Shown piece by piece: positions 25,044 through 34,803 of a DNA stretch of 64,000 nt. Within the stretch, counting starts at the first letter, position 1, and each line of letters starts with the position of its first letter. Below the pieces are notes generated by a model. The model was not told the origin of the DNA and searched no databases. It saw only the letters and a list, made by a program, of their open reading frames with translations. Source of the DNA: Diospyros lotus (Eukaryota; Streptophyta; Magnoliopsida; Ericales; Ebenaceae); assembly GCF_014633365.1 (NCBI RefSeq), contig NC_068344.1, positions 15,515,669-15,579,668 of the forward strand, in the 5' to 3' direction. The translations under genes were made by a program, and so were the position numbers.

Positions 25044-25190
25044 TTTTCTCCATTTTGGATTGCGAGTTCTATTACTCTTTCTCCATTTTAGATTGCGAGT
25101 TCTATTACTTCTTCTCCATTTTGGATTACAAGTTCTATTACTCCTTCTCCCATTTGGAGTGCAAGTCCTATTATTTCTTCTTTCTTTTGA
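25044..25190. repeat. 35-bp tandem repeat, about 4 copies
   Basis: Successive copies of a unit containing TTCTCCATTTTGGATTGCGA and ending in a TTCTATTACT block, with growing divergence toward the right. They make an ORF-like shadow rich in Phe and Tyr, which I do not treat as a gene. Confidence 0.8.
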
Positions 25191-25429
25191 GTTTCAAGTT
25201 CCTTCCTCATTTTCTTTTTCTTAGAGGTAAGTTCTCATATATGCATGATCTTTATAGCGATGCAATAAAATATTATCTTTGAATCATCCTTAAAGTTGTT
25301 TCATATTGATTGGGATTCATTTTCCCAAGATTTTATTCAGAATGGTGTAGAATCATTAAGTTTTGCTATAGATTTCAGTCTCTGTTAGCGTTCGTGTTCG
25401 TTAAATTTAATTATAGATATCGAATGGGT

Positions 25430-27330
25430 CTTTCCATATCCGGATGAGTTAATCTATGTATGTGAGTGTCATCCAGATGGAGCAATGCCTATCCAGATAA
25501 GTGAAAAAGATTTATGTGAGAGACATCGAAATGGCCTTGTTCGTATCCGAATGTCCTTTGTTTGATATTCAGATGCTTTGATCCGCATCTAGATGAGTTC
25601 AATGATTCCTTGAAAGTGATATCCGAATACCTTATACTGTAACCGGAGGTGTCTATTCCATTGCGAGTGATATACGGATATATTAAGTCATATTCGAATG
25701 TGTCCTTTTGTTTTTCTGTATGATATCTGGATGTCTTCCTCAGTATATCCGGATGTGTCAAGTTGATATCTGGATGTCTTGTTTCATATCCCACTATAAA
25801 AAACTGGCATTTACCGCCGCTAAATCAGCCTTCGCAGAGCATTTAGCGGTGATTTTCAGCAATCGCTGGAATAACTACCACAAATCATATTTTTTGCGGT
25901 GGTTTTTGAATGGCCGTAAAAATTAAAAAATAAAATAAAATTTTTAATTTTAGCGGCGATTTTTAGAACTACTGCAAAAATTAAAAGAAAATTAAAATTT
26001 TTAATTTTAGCGGCAGTTCTAAAAATCACCGTAAAATTAGAAGAAAATTAAAATTTTAATTTCTCCCATGGGCGGCCAGGCTGGCCGCCCGCACTCGCAC
26101 CCGCCCAGCCACTTGGACCCACCCAGCTACCCATGCCCGCGCCTACACCTAGACTTGCAAGCGCCACGTGGTGATATTGGAAATTAAATTTCCAGCATTC
26201 CCTTCCCCGATTTCGAACCCGCGACTTCCCCTATTCGCGTGCGCACGCGAAACCATCTGATTTGCAAAGCCCTCTTATTATATTACCGCGCATATAAATT
26301 ATATACCAATCCAACCAACTATTTTTCAGAATTATATTTTATATTTTTTAATATTAATTAAATTATTATTTTTTAAAAAAATATGGAATAAATTAATTGA
26401 ATTAAATTAAATAAATTAATTGATTAAAAAATAAAAAATATTTTATATATGTTTTAAAATTATTAAAATTTTATATATTAAAATTTTGTTAAATTTCTTT
26501 TTATTTTTATTTTTTTAAATTAACATTTTTAATTAATTTTGTGATTAATTTAAATTAAATTTTAAATTTTAAATTTCTTTTTAAGATTTTATATTTCTTT
26601 TATTAATTTAATTTTTAATTATTTTCTTAAGTAAAATTCAAATTTTTAATTAATTTTGCGGCGATTTTGAGAAACTGCCGCAAATGTTAATTTAATTTTA
26701 ATTTTAAATTATTTAATTATTTTTGAATTTAGTGGCTATTTTGAAAAATTGCCGCTGAATTAAATTTTTTAATAAATTTTGTGACAGTTCTAAAGAACCG
26801 TTATAAATGTTAATTTAATTTTAATTTTAAATTATTTAATTATTTTTTAATTTAGTAGCGGTTTCTCAAAAACTGCTGCTAAATTCAATTTTTAGTCAAT
26901 TTTGTGGCGGTTTTGAAAAATCACCACAAATGTATTTTAATTTTAATTATTTAATTATTTTTTAATTTAACAAATAAATTCAATTTTATTTTTTAATTAT
27001 TTAATTATTTTCTAAATTTAGTGGTAGTTTTTTAACCGTCGCAAAATATTAAAAAAACTATCGCTAAAAACGTATTTTGTGGTGGTTTATAAATTGTTGC
27101 AAAATGCCATGTTTTGCGGCAATTTTTAAAACTGCCACAAAAAATTAATTTTTTTTGTAGTATCCGGATACCCCTCTCAAGTTTTGAACTTCATATCCGA
27201 ATAAGCTCCAGCATATCCGAATAGCTTCTAATTTGAACGCTAGTATATCTAGATGAGTCTTTTTCATATTCAGATGTCTTTCCTCATATGCAGATATCCT
27301 TCCTAATATTCGAATGACTTTTTCAAAAAT
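25430..27330. repeat. Array of palindromic ATATCCGGAT motifs, split by the CACTA element
   Basis: About twenty variants of ATATCCGGAT(G) occur at 25430-25791 and again at 27163-27330, spaced roughly 18-35 bases. Clear examples lie near 25436, 25745 and 27162. The spacers between motifs are not conserved, so this is a repeated short palindrome rather than a normal tandem repeat. It lies in the LTR between the 5' transcribed part and the later block. Confidence 0.7.
25792..27162. mobile_element. Non-autonomous CACTA (En/Spm-like) transposon
   Basis: Ends are CACTATAAAAAA and TTTTTTTTGTAGTA, inverted-repeat-like with two or so mismatches. A 3-bp target duplication TCC flanks it (25789-25791 and 27163-27165). 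Removing the element and one TCC restores CATATCCGGATAC, one more member of the palindrome array, which independently fixes the ends. The interior has many subterminal copies of TTTGCGGCGGTTTT-like motifs in both directions, as in plant CACTA elements, plus an AT-rich core. There is no transposase frame, so it depends on another element. The right end reads TAGTA rather than the usual TAGTG. Confidence 0.85.
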
Positions 27331-27853
27331 TCAAGTGAACTTCTAGTGATGTTTTAATCCAAGTTTTTCTTTAAATTAAAATATTCAATACTTCTAAATA
27401 TTGAATTCTCATGCCAAGTATGATAAATCTAACATGTCCATACCATAATATAAAATTCATAGAATCTTTGTATTCTAATATATTGAAGATCAGACAACAT
27501 GTTTAGTATTTATTATGACATGATCAGCATTATTATGTGGCATTATATATGTGCATACATTCTAGTATGAGCATGGAGCATGACTTTATATGGAGCATTT
27601 TATATTGTGTGTTAACATGTATGTGAGCATTGCATTGTAGTATGAGCGCCAGGCAGCTAGTCCGTGAGGATCCCACAGTTTTAGTTATAGCTCAGATATG
27701 AGTTGCTCGTCTGGTGATGACCAGGACTAGAGGCATATTGCCCACAATATATGCTTACAGTTTTTATATATGTAGGATTCAGATCAGTCAGGTATATATT
27801 ATAAATTGCGTGGGTCTATGTGCCAAAAGTTACATACCAGAAAGATGAGATTC

Positions 27854-28895
27854 TGAACTATGAAAATGACATATTACACGTCTAAAAACTCGAAGTATAA
27901 CGTGTTGAAACAAAGGCACAAAGAAAGTGACGTCCAGATTCAAAGAGAAGATGAACAGACACAAAGAGAGTTACGTCCAGAATTAAAAGAACATGAACAA
28001 ACACAAGGAACAAGGGAATACGAAAATGAGGCTAAAAGACACAAAGATATAACCTGAGTTTAGGCCGAAGCTCTGATACCAAGATGGTGCGAACCCAAAA
28101 GGATTTGATCCTATGAACCCACAACCAATGCAAGATATACGCACCCCAAGAACGCTAAACACAGATTTGGATGATCCACACGAAACCCTTGGACACGAAA
28201 GAACAAGGACCCCGAATGTTGAAGACGCCACAAGGTTGATCAAGCCTTGATAAGTCGGTTAGTTCATAAAAGAACCCAAGAGAAGAGCACCTCTCAAATC
28301 TGGAATTCCAGAAAAGTAAATCACTCATTCATTGATTCCTTTTCAATTGTTGGGAGAGTACAATTTATAGAGAGAGAAAACACTTAGGAAATTACAAAAG
28401 ACCATAATTACTAGCCTAAGAAATATTCAAATCTGATTTCCCACAAAATATTAAATCTCTAACTTAATTAGCCTAGAAACTCAAAGTATTAAAGATGCTT
28501 GGAAATATGAAAAGTCAGATTGGGTTTTCAAGATTAAATTTTCGTGCACCCATGTGGCTAAGATTTAAAACAACATGTGCAGCCCAAAATAATAAAGTAC
28601 AAGCCCCAATGAGTCAGCCCAAGTGTCCATTATGGCCCAAGCTCTTCATTTAATAGTATTCTGGCTCAAAAGACTCTCAACAGCTCCCTCTTCAGCCCAT
28701 ATAATGTTGATGACGTCTTGCTTGCTTTTTAGGTCAGAATCTTGATAATTTTGATTGGCCCACATATCTAGAACCAGCCCATTCAAAGCTTCTTTAAGTC
28801 TTTTAGCTCTTGCCCTTGTAATTGGCCCTACTGGAACATGCAATGGGTCACTTGAATGAGTTGAGTCAGCTTGTTCTTCGTGATGATTCTCATCA
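27854..28895 (-). mobile_element. Truncated CRM-type element: 5' LTR, primer site, short leader
   Basis: The LTR is 28085-28895 on the minus strand, from TGATGAGAATC to GTTCGCACCA, closely similar to the LTR at 824-1638 and still encoding the [15 protein letters not shown] tail. The primer site TGGTATCAGAGC is at 28081-28070. Only about 215 bp of leader follow, to 27854. There is no purine tract before the LTR, so it is a 5' LTR. Flanks are GATTC (27849-27853) and GATTA (28896-28900), a target-duplication-like pair with one mismatch. The host LTR resumes on both sides. Confidence 0.75.
28070..28081 (-). other. Primer-binding site of the truncated CRM copy
   Basis: Exact TGGTATCAGAGC on the minus strand, three bases after the LTR end. 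It matches the 3' end complement of initiator-Met tRNA. Confidence 0.85.
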
Positions 28896-29157
28896 GATTA
28901 TACTCAGTACAAGTTCAGTAAGTAATTTATTAGTATTAATATTCTTCGATTTAGTTTCAATAATTCTTTCTAGCTTATTACTTGCTGAGCTTTGCAACTC
29001 ACCTTGTACTCTTCACAATTTCAGGTCCCAGCGAGGAAGTACCAGATATGGGGCCTAGCAGCGTTGGTCAGTAGTGTGTGTACGTGGAACTGCTCAAGAA
29101 CAAAAGATGTTTGAGATTTTTATAGTGTCTTGTCAGTTTAGGATTATTTTATATTTT

Positions 29158-29645
29158 AGTTGAGAGCTTCCCAATAGCGCCTCCACCGCGCCCATTTCCT
29201 GTTGGCCCCTTCTTCTTGTCGAGAGATTTGGGCTTTTCAAGAGGAAAGCCGTCGAGAGTAGGGAGCCTCTTCGAGAGGCTCCCGCCGCTTCCCGAAATGA
29301 AGGATCCTCTCCGAGAGAGGAAAATCTCTCTTAGAGAGGTCTGGCCAGGAGCTTCTAGAAGTTGCTCCTTCTTCCACCCACCTCCCCTTTTGACCCATTG
29401 ACTTAGCATATTTATATCCCTTTGCCCTTGGACCATTTTGCCCTCCACATTTAGCCTATTTACCCTTTTGTCATTAGCTAGGCTCTTTGGTTATTTAATC
29501 ACAATTTCTTCTTGAGAAACGCATCCTGGCTCAAGACCATTTTTTGAGATTCACCCGCCTTAGGCTTATTGATCAAAATACCCTTAGACGTCTAATGACC
29601 AATATACCCCTAAGTAGATGCTCAAGAATTCTATGGCATAACACC
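29158..29645 (-). repeat. R-family LTR fragment, copy 3
   Basis: Closely matches 8966-9413, including the AGAGCTTCCCAA start, the CTTCCACCCACCTCCCC block, the TATA region and the GAATTCTATGGCA end. Neither end is natural: the left abuts a chromovirus LTR and the right a copia element. The ORF-like frames here are shadows of GAGAGG-rich sequence. Confidence 0.65.
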
Positions 29646-31039
29646 ATCTTTATGTACTTCTAGCCTTTGAGAAACTAACTCTGCTTCCTACAGATGTAGT
29701 CTTCACATAAAATGACATGAACAGATTTTAAGTTTGGCAATTTCGTCTTTGATGCTAACAACTAAATTCCCATTTCACTCATGTGCCCAAGCCTTCAATG
29801 CCATGTTAAATCACCATAATCAATCACTGCTAATGTGTCCTTATTTTTTGCAATCATGTACAAAGTTCCAACCTTATTGCCTTGTGCCACAACCATATTT
29901 CCCTTTATTATCTTCCATGATTTACTTTTAAATACTGCTATATATCCAACATCATCTATTTGACTCATGGAGATCAAATTTCTCTCTAGGCATTGAATGT
30001 ATCTAACATTTTGCAATTTCCATTGCATTTCGTGGACAGTCTTTATGTGAAATTCACCCTTCCCGTTAGTGTCCAAAGGTTTATTATTTGCAAGATAGAT
30101 CTTTTTAAACTTTCCAACAACATAGTTATGTAATAACTATTTATATGGAGTAGAGTGAAAAGACGCACCTGAGTCCAAAATCCAAGATTCAATAGAACTG
30201 TCTACACAACAAATTAGGGCATCAGTAATTTCTTTAGAGGTTATATTTCCTAACTCATCATCTTCATGTTGATTCCTTTTGTTTTTCTTCTTTGATGCCT
30301 CAGATTGACTCATGAACTGGCCCTTCTTATTACAATTCCAAAAATTAAGCGATATCTTTGTGATTCTTAGACTGATCCTTTCTCTTTGATTTTGATCCAT
30401 CGTGGCCTTGATTCTAACATCATTAATGGCTCATTTCTTTGTTTTCAGCACTCAAAGCAGAACTTGAAGATTCACTTGACTCTCTTCTGCAAATGTCCTT
30501 ACTGAGAATCAAATCTTGAACATCATCTAGCCTCAACTTGGGTAAATCCCTAACGAACTGCTCACTATAGTCATCGTTATGGACCAACTTTTTGGTAGAG
30601 ACGATAATAGAATATTCAGTGGTTTGATTTCATCATCAAACGAGATCTCCATAGAACTCAAATGAGTTGTAATCACATTAAACTCATTGATGTGATTTGT
30701 AATTGGTGAACCATTTCCCTTCCTCAGACTGAATAATCGACGCATCAAATAAACCTTGTTTAAGGAGGATGAATTCTGGTACATATTTGATAATGCCTTC
30801 ATCAAATTTTCTATGGTTTTCTCGTTAACAATGTTGAACGCTATGTTTCAGGCCCATATCAACTGAATCACACCAAGTGCATGGCGATCTAACAGATTCC
30901 AATCCTCCAGCTTCTTGCCCAACAAGGGTTCATGCAACTTCTTTTGGTACAGATAATCTTTGATCTGCATCTTCTAGGACCTAAAGTCTTTGCCATTGAA
31001 TTTGTCAATCTTGACTTTCCCTTTTTCTGATGCTATCAT
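29646..31039 (-). pseudogene. Ty1/copia gag-protease-pre-integrase remnant
   Basis: Gag begins with ATG at 31039-31037 (MIASEKGKVKIDKFNGKD). The next recognisable blocks are a UBN2-type gag core at 30533-30805 (SPITNHINEFNVITTHL; LLSSLPKSW), a degraded zinc knuckle (NCNKKGQFMSQ, missing one or more cysteines), the aspartic protease block WILDSGASFHSTP at about 30140-30190, and the region before integrase (NVRYIQCLERNLISMSQ) at 29795-30076. Stops and shifts separate these blocks. Integrase, RT and RNase H are absent, because the element is cut off at 29645 against the R fragment. The order gag, protease, integrase is the Ty1/copia order. Confidence 0.8.
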
Positions 31040-31076
31040 TCCCACTATTCTCCCTTAACGACGTTTTGATACCAGT

Positions 31077-31300
31077 TGTTAAGGAACGAATCAAGCGGAA
31101 AAAAACTAGAACAAAATTACACACATATAAAAGACAAAATTTGTGTGGTTTAGCAAAGAATGTCTATGTCTATGGCCACACTAGATTTTTTTTTTATTAT
31201 TATTTTTGAAAGATTATAATTACAAGAATTATGCCCACATATTTATAGATGAAAATTAGGGAAATAAAACTCCTAATTTGAAAATTAAGGCCTGTTCCAT
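31077..31300 (-). repeat. 5' LTR and primer site of the copia remnant
   Basis: The primer site TGGTATCAAAACG lies on the minus strand at 31074-31062, just upstream of gag. The LTR ends CCTTAACA on that strand (31077). A minus-strand TATA box (ATCTATAAATATG) is near 31228-31240. The outer LTR end is not certain; I place it near 31300 by the change in sequence. Confidence 0.6.
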
Positions 31301-31339
31301 TGACTAACTAGCGTGGTTGAGTATGCCAAATGCCAAGCA

Positions 31340-31745
31340 CTATGTTGATTCTTTTCTTGAGGCAAACTCTAACCTACCACCATCAGCCCATAAGGGTCCT
31401 CCAAAATGGCCACCTCCCCCTGGCTTGTATAAGGAGAATTTTGTTTGATACACGCAAGAGGTGGGGTGGGAACTCTCTATCAAATATTCTTCTGGTCATT
31501 TGATTGCTATTACTGCCTCCCGGCGACCAGTTTGCAATGATGTGGATGTTGTGGAAGCAAACGAAGCATCACTGGCAGTCAAGTTGGTGTTGAAGTTGCC
31601 AGTTTGACATTTCCAATTTTTAAGCAGAGGGTTATTATTTGGGGATTATCACTTCTCTTCATCGGCCTGCACATTCCTTGGCTTCCTATGAGCACTACAT
31701 TGACTGACTCTACTTGGACGGATCTGGAAGTAGCTCATTGTACAG
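31340..31745 (+). pseudogene. RNase H-like (RVT_3) protein remnant
   Basis: One frame contains PPKWPPPPGLYKENFV then a stop, then KYSSGHLIAITASRRP and VDVVEANEASLAVKLVLK. The pattern W.PPP.G..K.NF, a SSG.LIA block and a VVEA.EA helix is that of the plant RNase H-like domain found in LINE-type elements and domesticated relatives. A further piece (RPAHSLASYEHYID) appears in another frame, so there is at least one stop and one shift. Its source could be a LINE or a host gene copy; the sequence does not decide this. Confidence 0.5.
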
Positions 31746-32028
31746 ACTTCGTGCATGCATATATGTAATTAAATTAGGAATTAGGAAAGGAAGCCGTGAA
31801 TTGCCACATCTATTTGCTCACTGAGGTACTCAAATGGCTAATGTTACGTGTAAAGGGATAATTATTCTCCATATGTTTGCTTAATTAATTGTAATAATAA
31901 TGATAAATTCAAAGTGGGTGATGTTTAGTTGGTGGGTGGTCATCATCATTCATCGGCAAAACAGGGTAACCAAATCCAAATGGTCACCATAATGGAGATG
32001 GCATATGAATTAATGTATACAGCATAGG
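31746..32028. other. Spacer, no feature seen
   Basis: AT-rich intergenic sequence. I see no frame, repeat or RNA gene here. Confidence 0.5.
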
Positions 32029-32037
32029 ATTATATAA

Positions 32038-33044
32038 GGCTAAAGACACATTCAGCCCCTCAACTTTTCTAATTTAACTAATTGGCTTCTTAAACTTGAG
32101 GGGAACTTATTGACCCCCTCAAATTTTAATTTTGGATCCATCAAACACGTAAGTGTACAATCAGCACCACGCATGACTTACACGTTTAGTTAAAGGACGT
32201 GAAGTAGCACCATCATCTTCTTCCCCCTTGCACTGTCGTCACCTTCTTCTTCTTCTTCATCACTGTCCGTTGGCCACTTTGTCTTCCTCACCCATCATCT
32301 TCATCATCATAATTTTTTTTTTCTTCTTCTTTGTCCGACTTGCTTCCTCAATGGCAGCTATGGTGTCGAAGCCCATAGCCTCTAGTGATGCTAGCCATAT
32401 GAAGCTCTCGACCATGGCAAGAATCGACCCATGACTGAGAAGAAGAAGTGGATTGAAAAGAAGAAGAAATCCTAATCGCCATGGCTAAGAAAAAGCAAAT
32501 TGATCGACCATGGCAGTGAAGACGAAATCAGATTGGCTATGGCAGGGAAGACCAATCGATCAATTGGTGGCGACGGCTGCATGAGGAAAGTGAGCAATTG
32601 ACCGATCGCTTGCCTCCCATGCTATTGATGACCAAATTTGTCGTCCACACAATTGCTATGAATGTGTAGAAGAAGAAGAAGAAGAAGAAGAAAGGCGCAA
32701 AAGAAGAGAACGACAATGAAGGCATTGATGACGGCGATCGCAGTGGCTGCAACAACGACGAACGGTGATGGATGCATCGGAGGCGATGACAGTTGCAATG
32801 ATGGCAATAGGGTAGAGAAGGAAATGAGTTTGGTTGCACTGACACGTGGCAAGATTTCATTGGTTCTCACGTGACAATATCCTATTAGTTTTGAGAAAAA
32901 GTGGTACGTGTATATCACGTAAAATTTAAGATATCTAATTGATCCTAAATTAAAACTTGGAGGGACTTAATAGGTTTTTCCTCAAATTTAAGGGCATAAT
33001 TAATTAAACATGCAAAGTTCATGGCATCGATATGCCTTTAACCA
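32038..33044. mobile_element. MULE (Mutator-like), non-autonomous, copy 1
   Basis: Long terminal inverted repeats begin GGCTAAAGACA at the left and (T)GGTTAAAGGCA read inward from the right, and remain similar for about 100 bp (AACTTTTC/AACTTTGC, TTTAATTAATT-like, CCCTTAAAT-like blocks). A perfect 9-bp target duplication ATTATATAA flanks it (32029-32037 and 33045-33053), diagnostic for the Mutator superfamily. No transposase is present. The interior is rich in CATCATCTTCTTC and GAAGAAGAAG low-complexity sequence with short frames on both strands, which could be captured exon pieces but match nothing I recognise. Confidence 0.85.
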
Positions 33045-33053
33045 ATTATATAA

Positions 33054-33645
33054 AGATTTGATTCAACAATTGAGATTTGAGACATTTGAAACCTTAACGA
33101 ATTAACACATATATATAATTCTCTGACACAATTTTTTTTCACAGTTATTTATCATAATTTTATTGGCTCAAAATTTAAATAAATATTTTAAAAGGTGAAT
33201 AAATAATTTACAGTTGAAAAATAATAATTTTGAATTTTTATTGACACAAATAATAAATAATAATAATAATTGATATCTAAATGTTTTATTCATGGTGCCA
33301 TGTAAGTGTTTCTCTAAGGCCAATTATAATACGCCAAATAATGGGAGAAAAAACAATATTTTTTATTTTTTTTGAAATACTATAACGTTTTAAATAAATT
33401 CAAAAAAATACTATACGGTTGTGTTGTGTGACTTTGCTTTAAATATTTTTTTAATAAAATGTATAAAAATAATAAATTATTAAAAGCATTTCAAATATTT
33501 TATAATTAAACTACAAAAAATAAACGCAATCTAAATTTAAAATAATCTATCTTTATATGTGACATTCACCATCCTACCCACATACATACATACATATCTA
33601 CAAACACACCCATTTTACGTTGAGTCCTTTATTTTCAGGACAGCT
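33054..33645. other. AT-rich spacer between the two MULEs
   Basis: Very AT-rich with poly-A/T runs and a TACATACATACATAC stretch near 33580. No gene seen. Confidence 0.5.
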
Positions 33646-33654
33646 TTTCTAGAA

Positions 33655-34697
33655 AGTTAAAAGTACCTACCCAGCCCCCTCAAGTTTTTCCATTTAACCA
33701 TTTTTCTTCTTAATTTAAAAAGAGATCTATTAGTCTCCTTAACTTTTAATTTTGAACCGATTATGTCTTTTAACTATTATTTTTGTAACAATTACATTCC
33801 TAAGTCCAACAATTATTGCATATGAGTTACATACGCAGTCAGCAATGGACAACATCGCGGACAGTTGCTGGAAGACAACTGAGAAAGGTGCAACAACCTT
33901 CAACATTGCACATTTCCCTATCAGAAGACGATCGCCAACGTCGTTGCCCATCCATCTCTTATGTTTTCAGACCGACCGACAGCTCACCTCCTATGCCATC
34001 GACCTAGATTTGCTTGCCCACTCCCATTCGCAATTATTGCCAGTCTCTTTGACCTTAATCGACGTTGTCATTAGCCACCAACACAAGAAAGACGAGTGAA
34101 TGAGTGACCTCTCTATCCCACATTACTAGCCTAGATCTATTCTCCCAATGCCCATTCGTTGCTATCGTCGGTCACCAACACGAGAAAGACAAGTGAGCGA
34201 ATGATCGCTCACCTTCCAAGTTGTTGGCCTAGATTTGCCCTCCCAACGCCCAGCTGTTACTATCGATGCCCTCCTAACCCAGATCGATGCCATCACCAGT
34301 CACCAGCATAAGAAAGACGAGTTACCGACTGAATTCTCATTTTTTATGTCGCGAACGACCACTGACAGAAAGCGAGAGCGAGAGAGAGAAAGAGGCAGCG
34401 ACCACTGATAGAGGAAGGCGAGACTAGAGGTCGGTTAGCGGCGAGAAAAGATGGACCAGGGTAGTTAGTGGCAAAGAAGACCGGTTGTGCGAAAGGTCAT
34501 CGACGACGAGAAAGGTTGGGAAAAAGGAAGAAGAAGATGATGGTGCTGCACGCACCTCAATTGTGTGTGTAATTCATGCGTTGACTCAGGTGTCTAACAA
34601 GTTTAAAATTGAAAGTTGTAGGCCTAATAGATTTTTTTCTCAAGGGGCAAAATAGTCAAAAGGGTGAAAGTTGAAGGGGCTGGTTGTTTGTTTAGCC
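33655..34697. mobile_element. MULE, non-autonomous, copy 2, next to the Yippee gene
   Basis: Terminal inverted repeats: left AGTTAAAAGTACCTACCCAG, right (read inward) GGCTAAACAAACAACCAG, both followed by CCCC-TCAA, and later a shared AGATCTATTAG / AAATCTATTAG block. Flanking 9-mers are TTTCTAGAA (33646-33654) and TTTCCAGAA (34698-34706), a target duplication with one transition. The interior holds diverged tandem pieces (a GGTCACCAACACGAGAAAGAC block recurs near 34075, 34167 and 34300) and a GA-rich patch. Its inverted repeats resemble those of copy 1, so the two are related. No transposase. Confidence 0.78.
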
Positions 34698-34782
34698 TTT
34701 CCAGAATTATTGCAATTTAGGCATATAGCTGTTGGTTTGGCAAAGGAAGGTATTGGAGAGAAAGAGTAGAAGGGGGAGAGAC

Positions 34783-34803
34783 GAGAGAGAGAGAGAGAGA
34801 GAG
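34783..34803 (+). promoter_or_regulatory. GA-repeat in the Yippee 5' UTR
   Basis: An uninterrupted GA run ends exactly at the start codon of the Yippee-like gene. GA repeats in plant 5' leaders can bind BBR/BPC factors; that role here is inference. The distance from the MULE end to the ATG is only 106 bp, so the leader and core promoter abut or include MULE sequence. Confidence 0.45.

Larger units (their letters stand above)
24427..29157 (+). repeat. 3' LTR of the gag-less chromovirus, with two nested insertions
   Basis: It follows a purine tract (AAGGAGGGGAGAAA, about 24412-24425) and starts TGTAACAACCAG. The CACTA element (25792-27162) and truncated CRM copy (27854-28895) are later insertions; without them the LTR is about 2.3 kb. 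It contains a 35-bp tandem repeat, an array of palindromes, and a late block (27660-29060) of ordinary LTR-like sequence. Its right end is not a clean CA terminus: at 29158 the sequence changes to an R-family fragment, so the end is probably lost. Confidence 0.65.

Noticed and set aside
25792..27162. Possible hairpin-forming non-coding RNA locus because of many GCGGC inverted motifs
   Set aside because: The motifs are the subterminal repeats of a CACTA element with TCC target duplication.
20569..29157. Target duplication TCTCT for the gag-less chromovirus
   Set aside because: No matching TCTCT at the right end, which is not a clean LTR terminus; the right end is probably lost.
33752..34099. 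115-codon plus-strand frame inside MULE copy 2
   Set aside because: Overlaps a competing frame, lacks known motifs, and lies across diverged internal repeats; possible captured fragment but not a supported gene.
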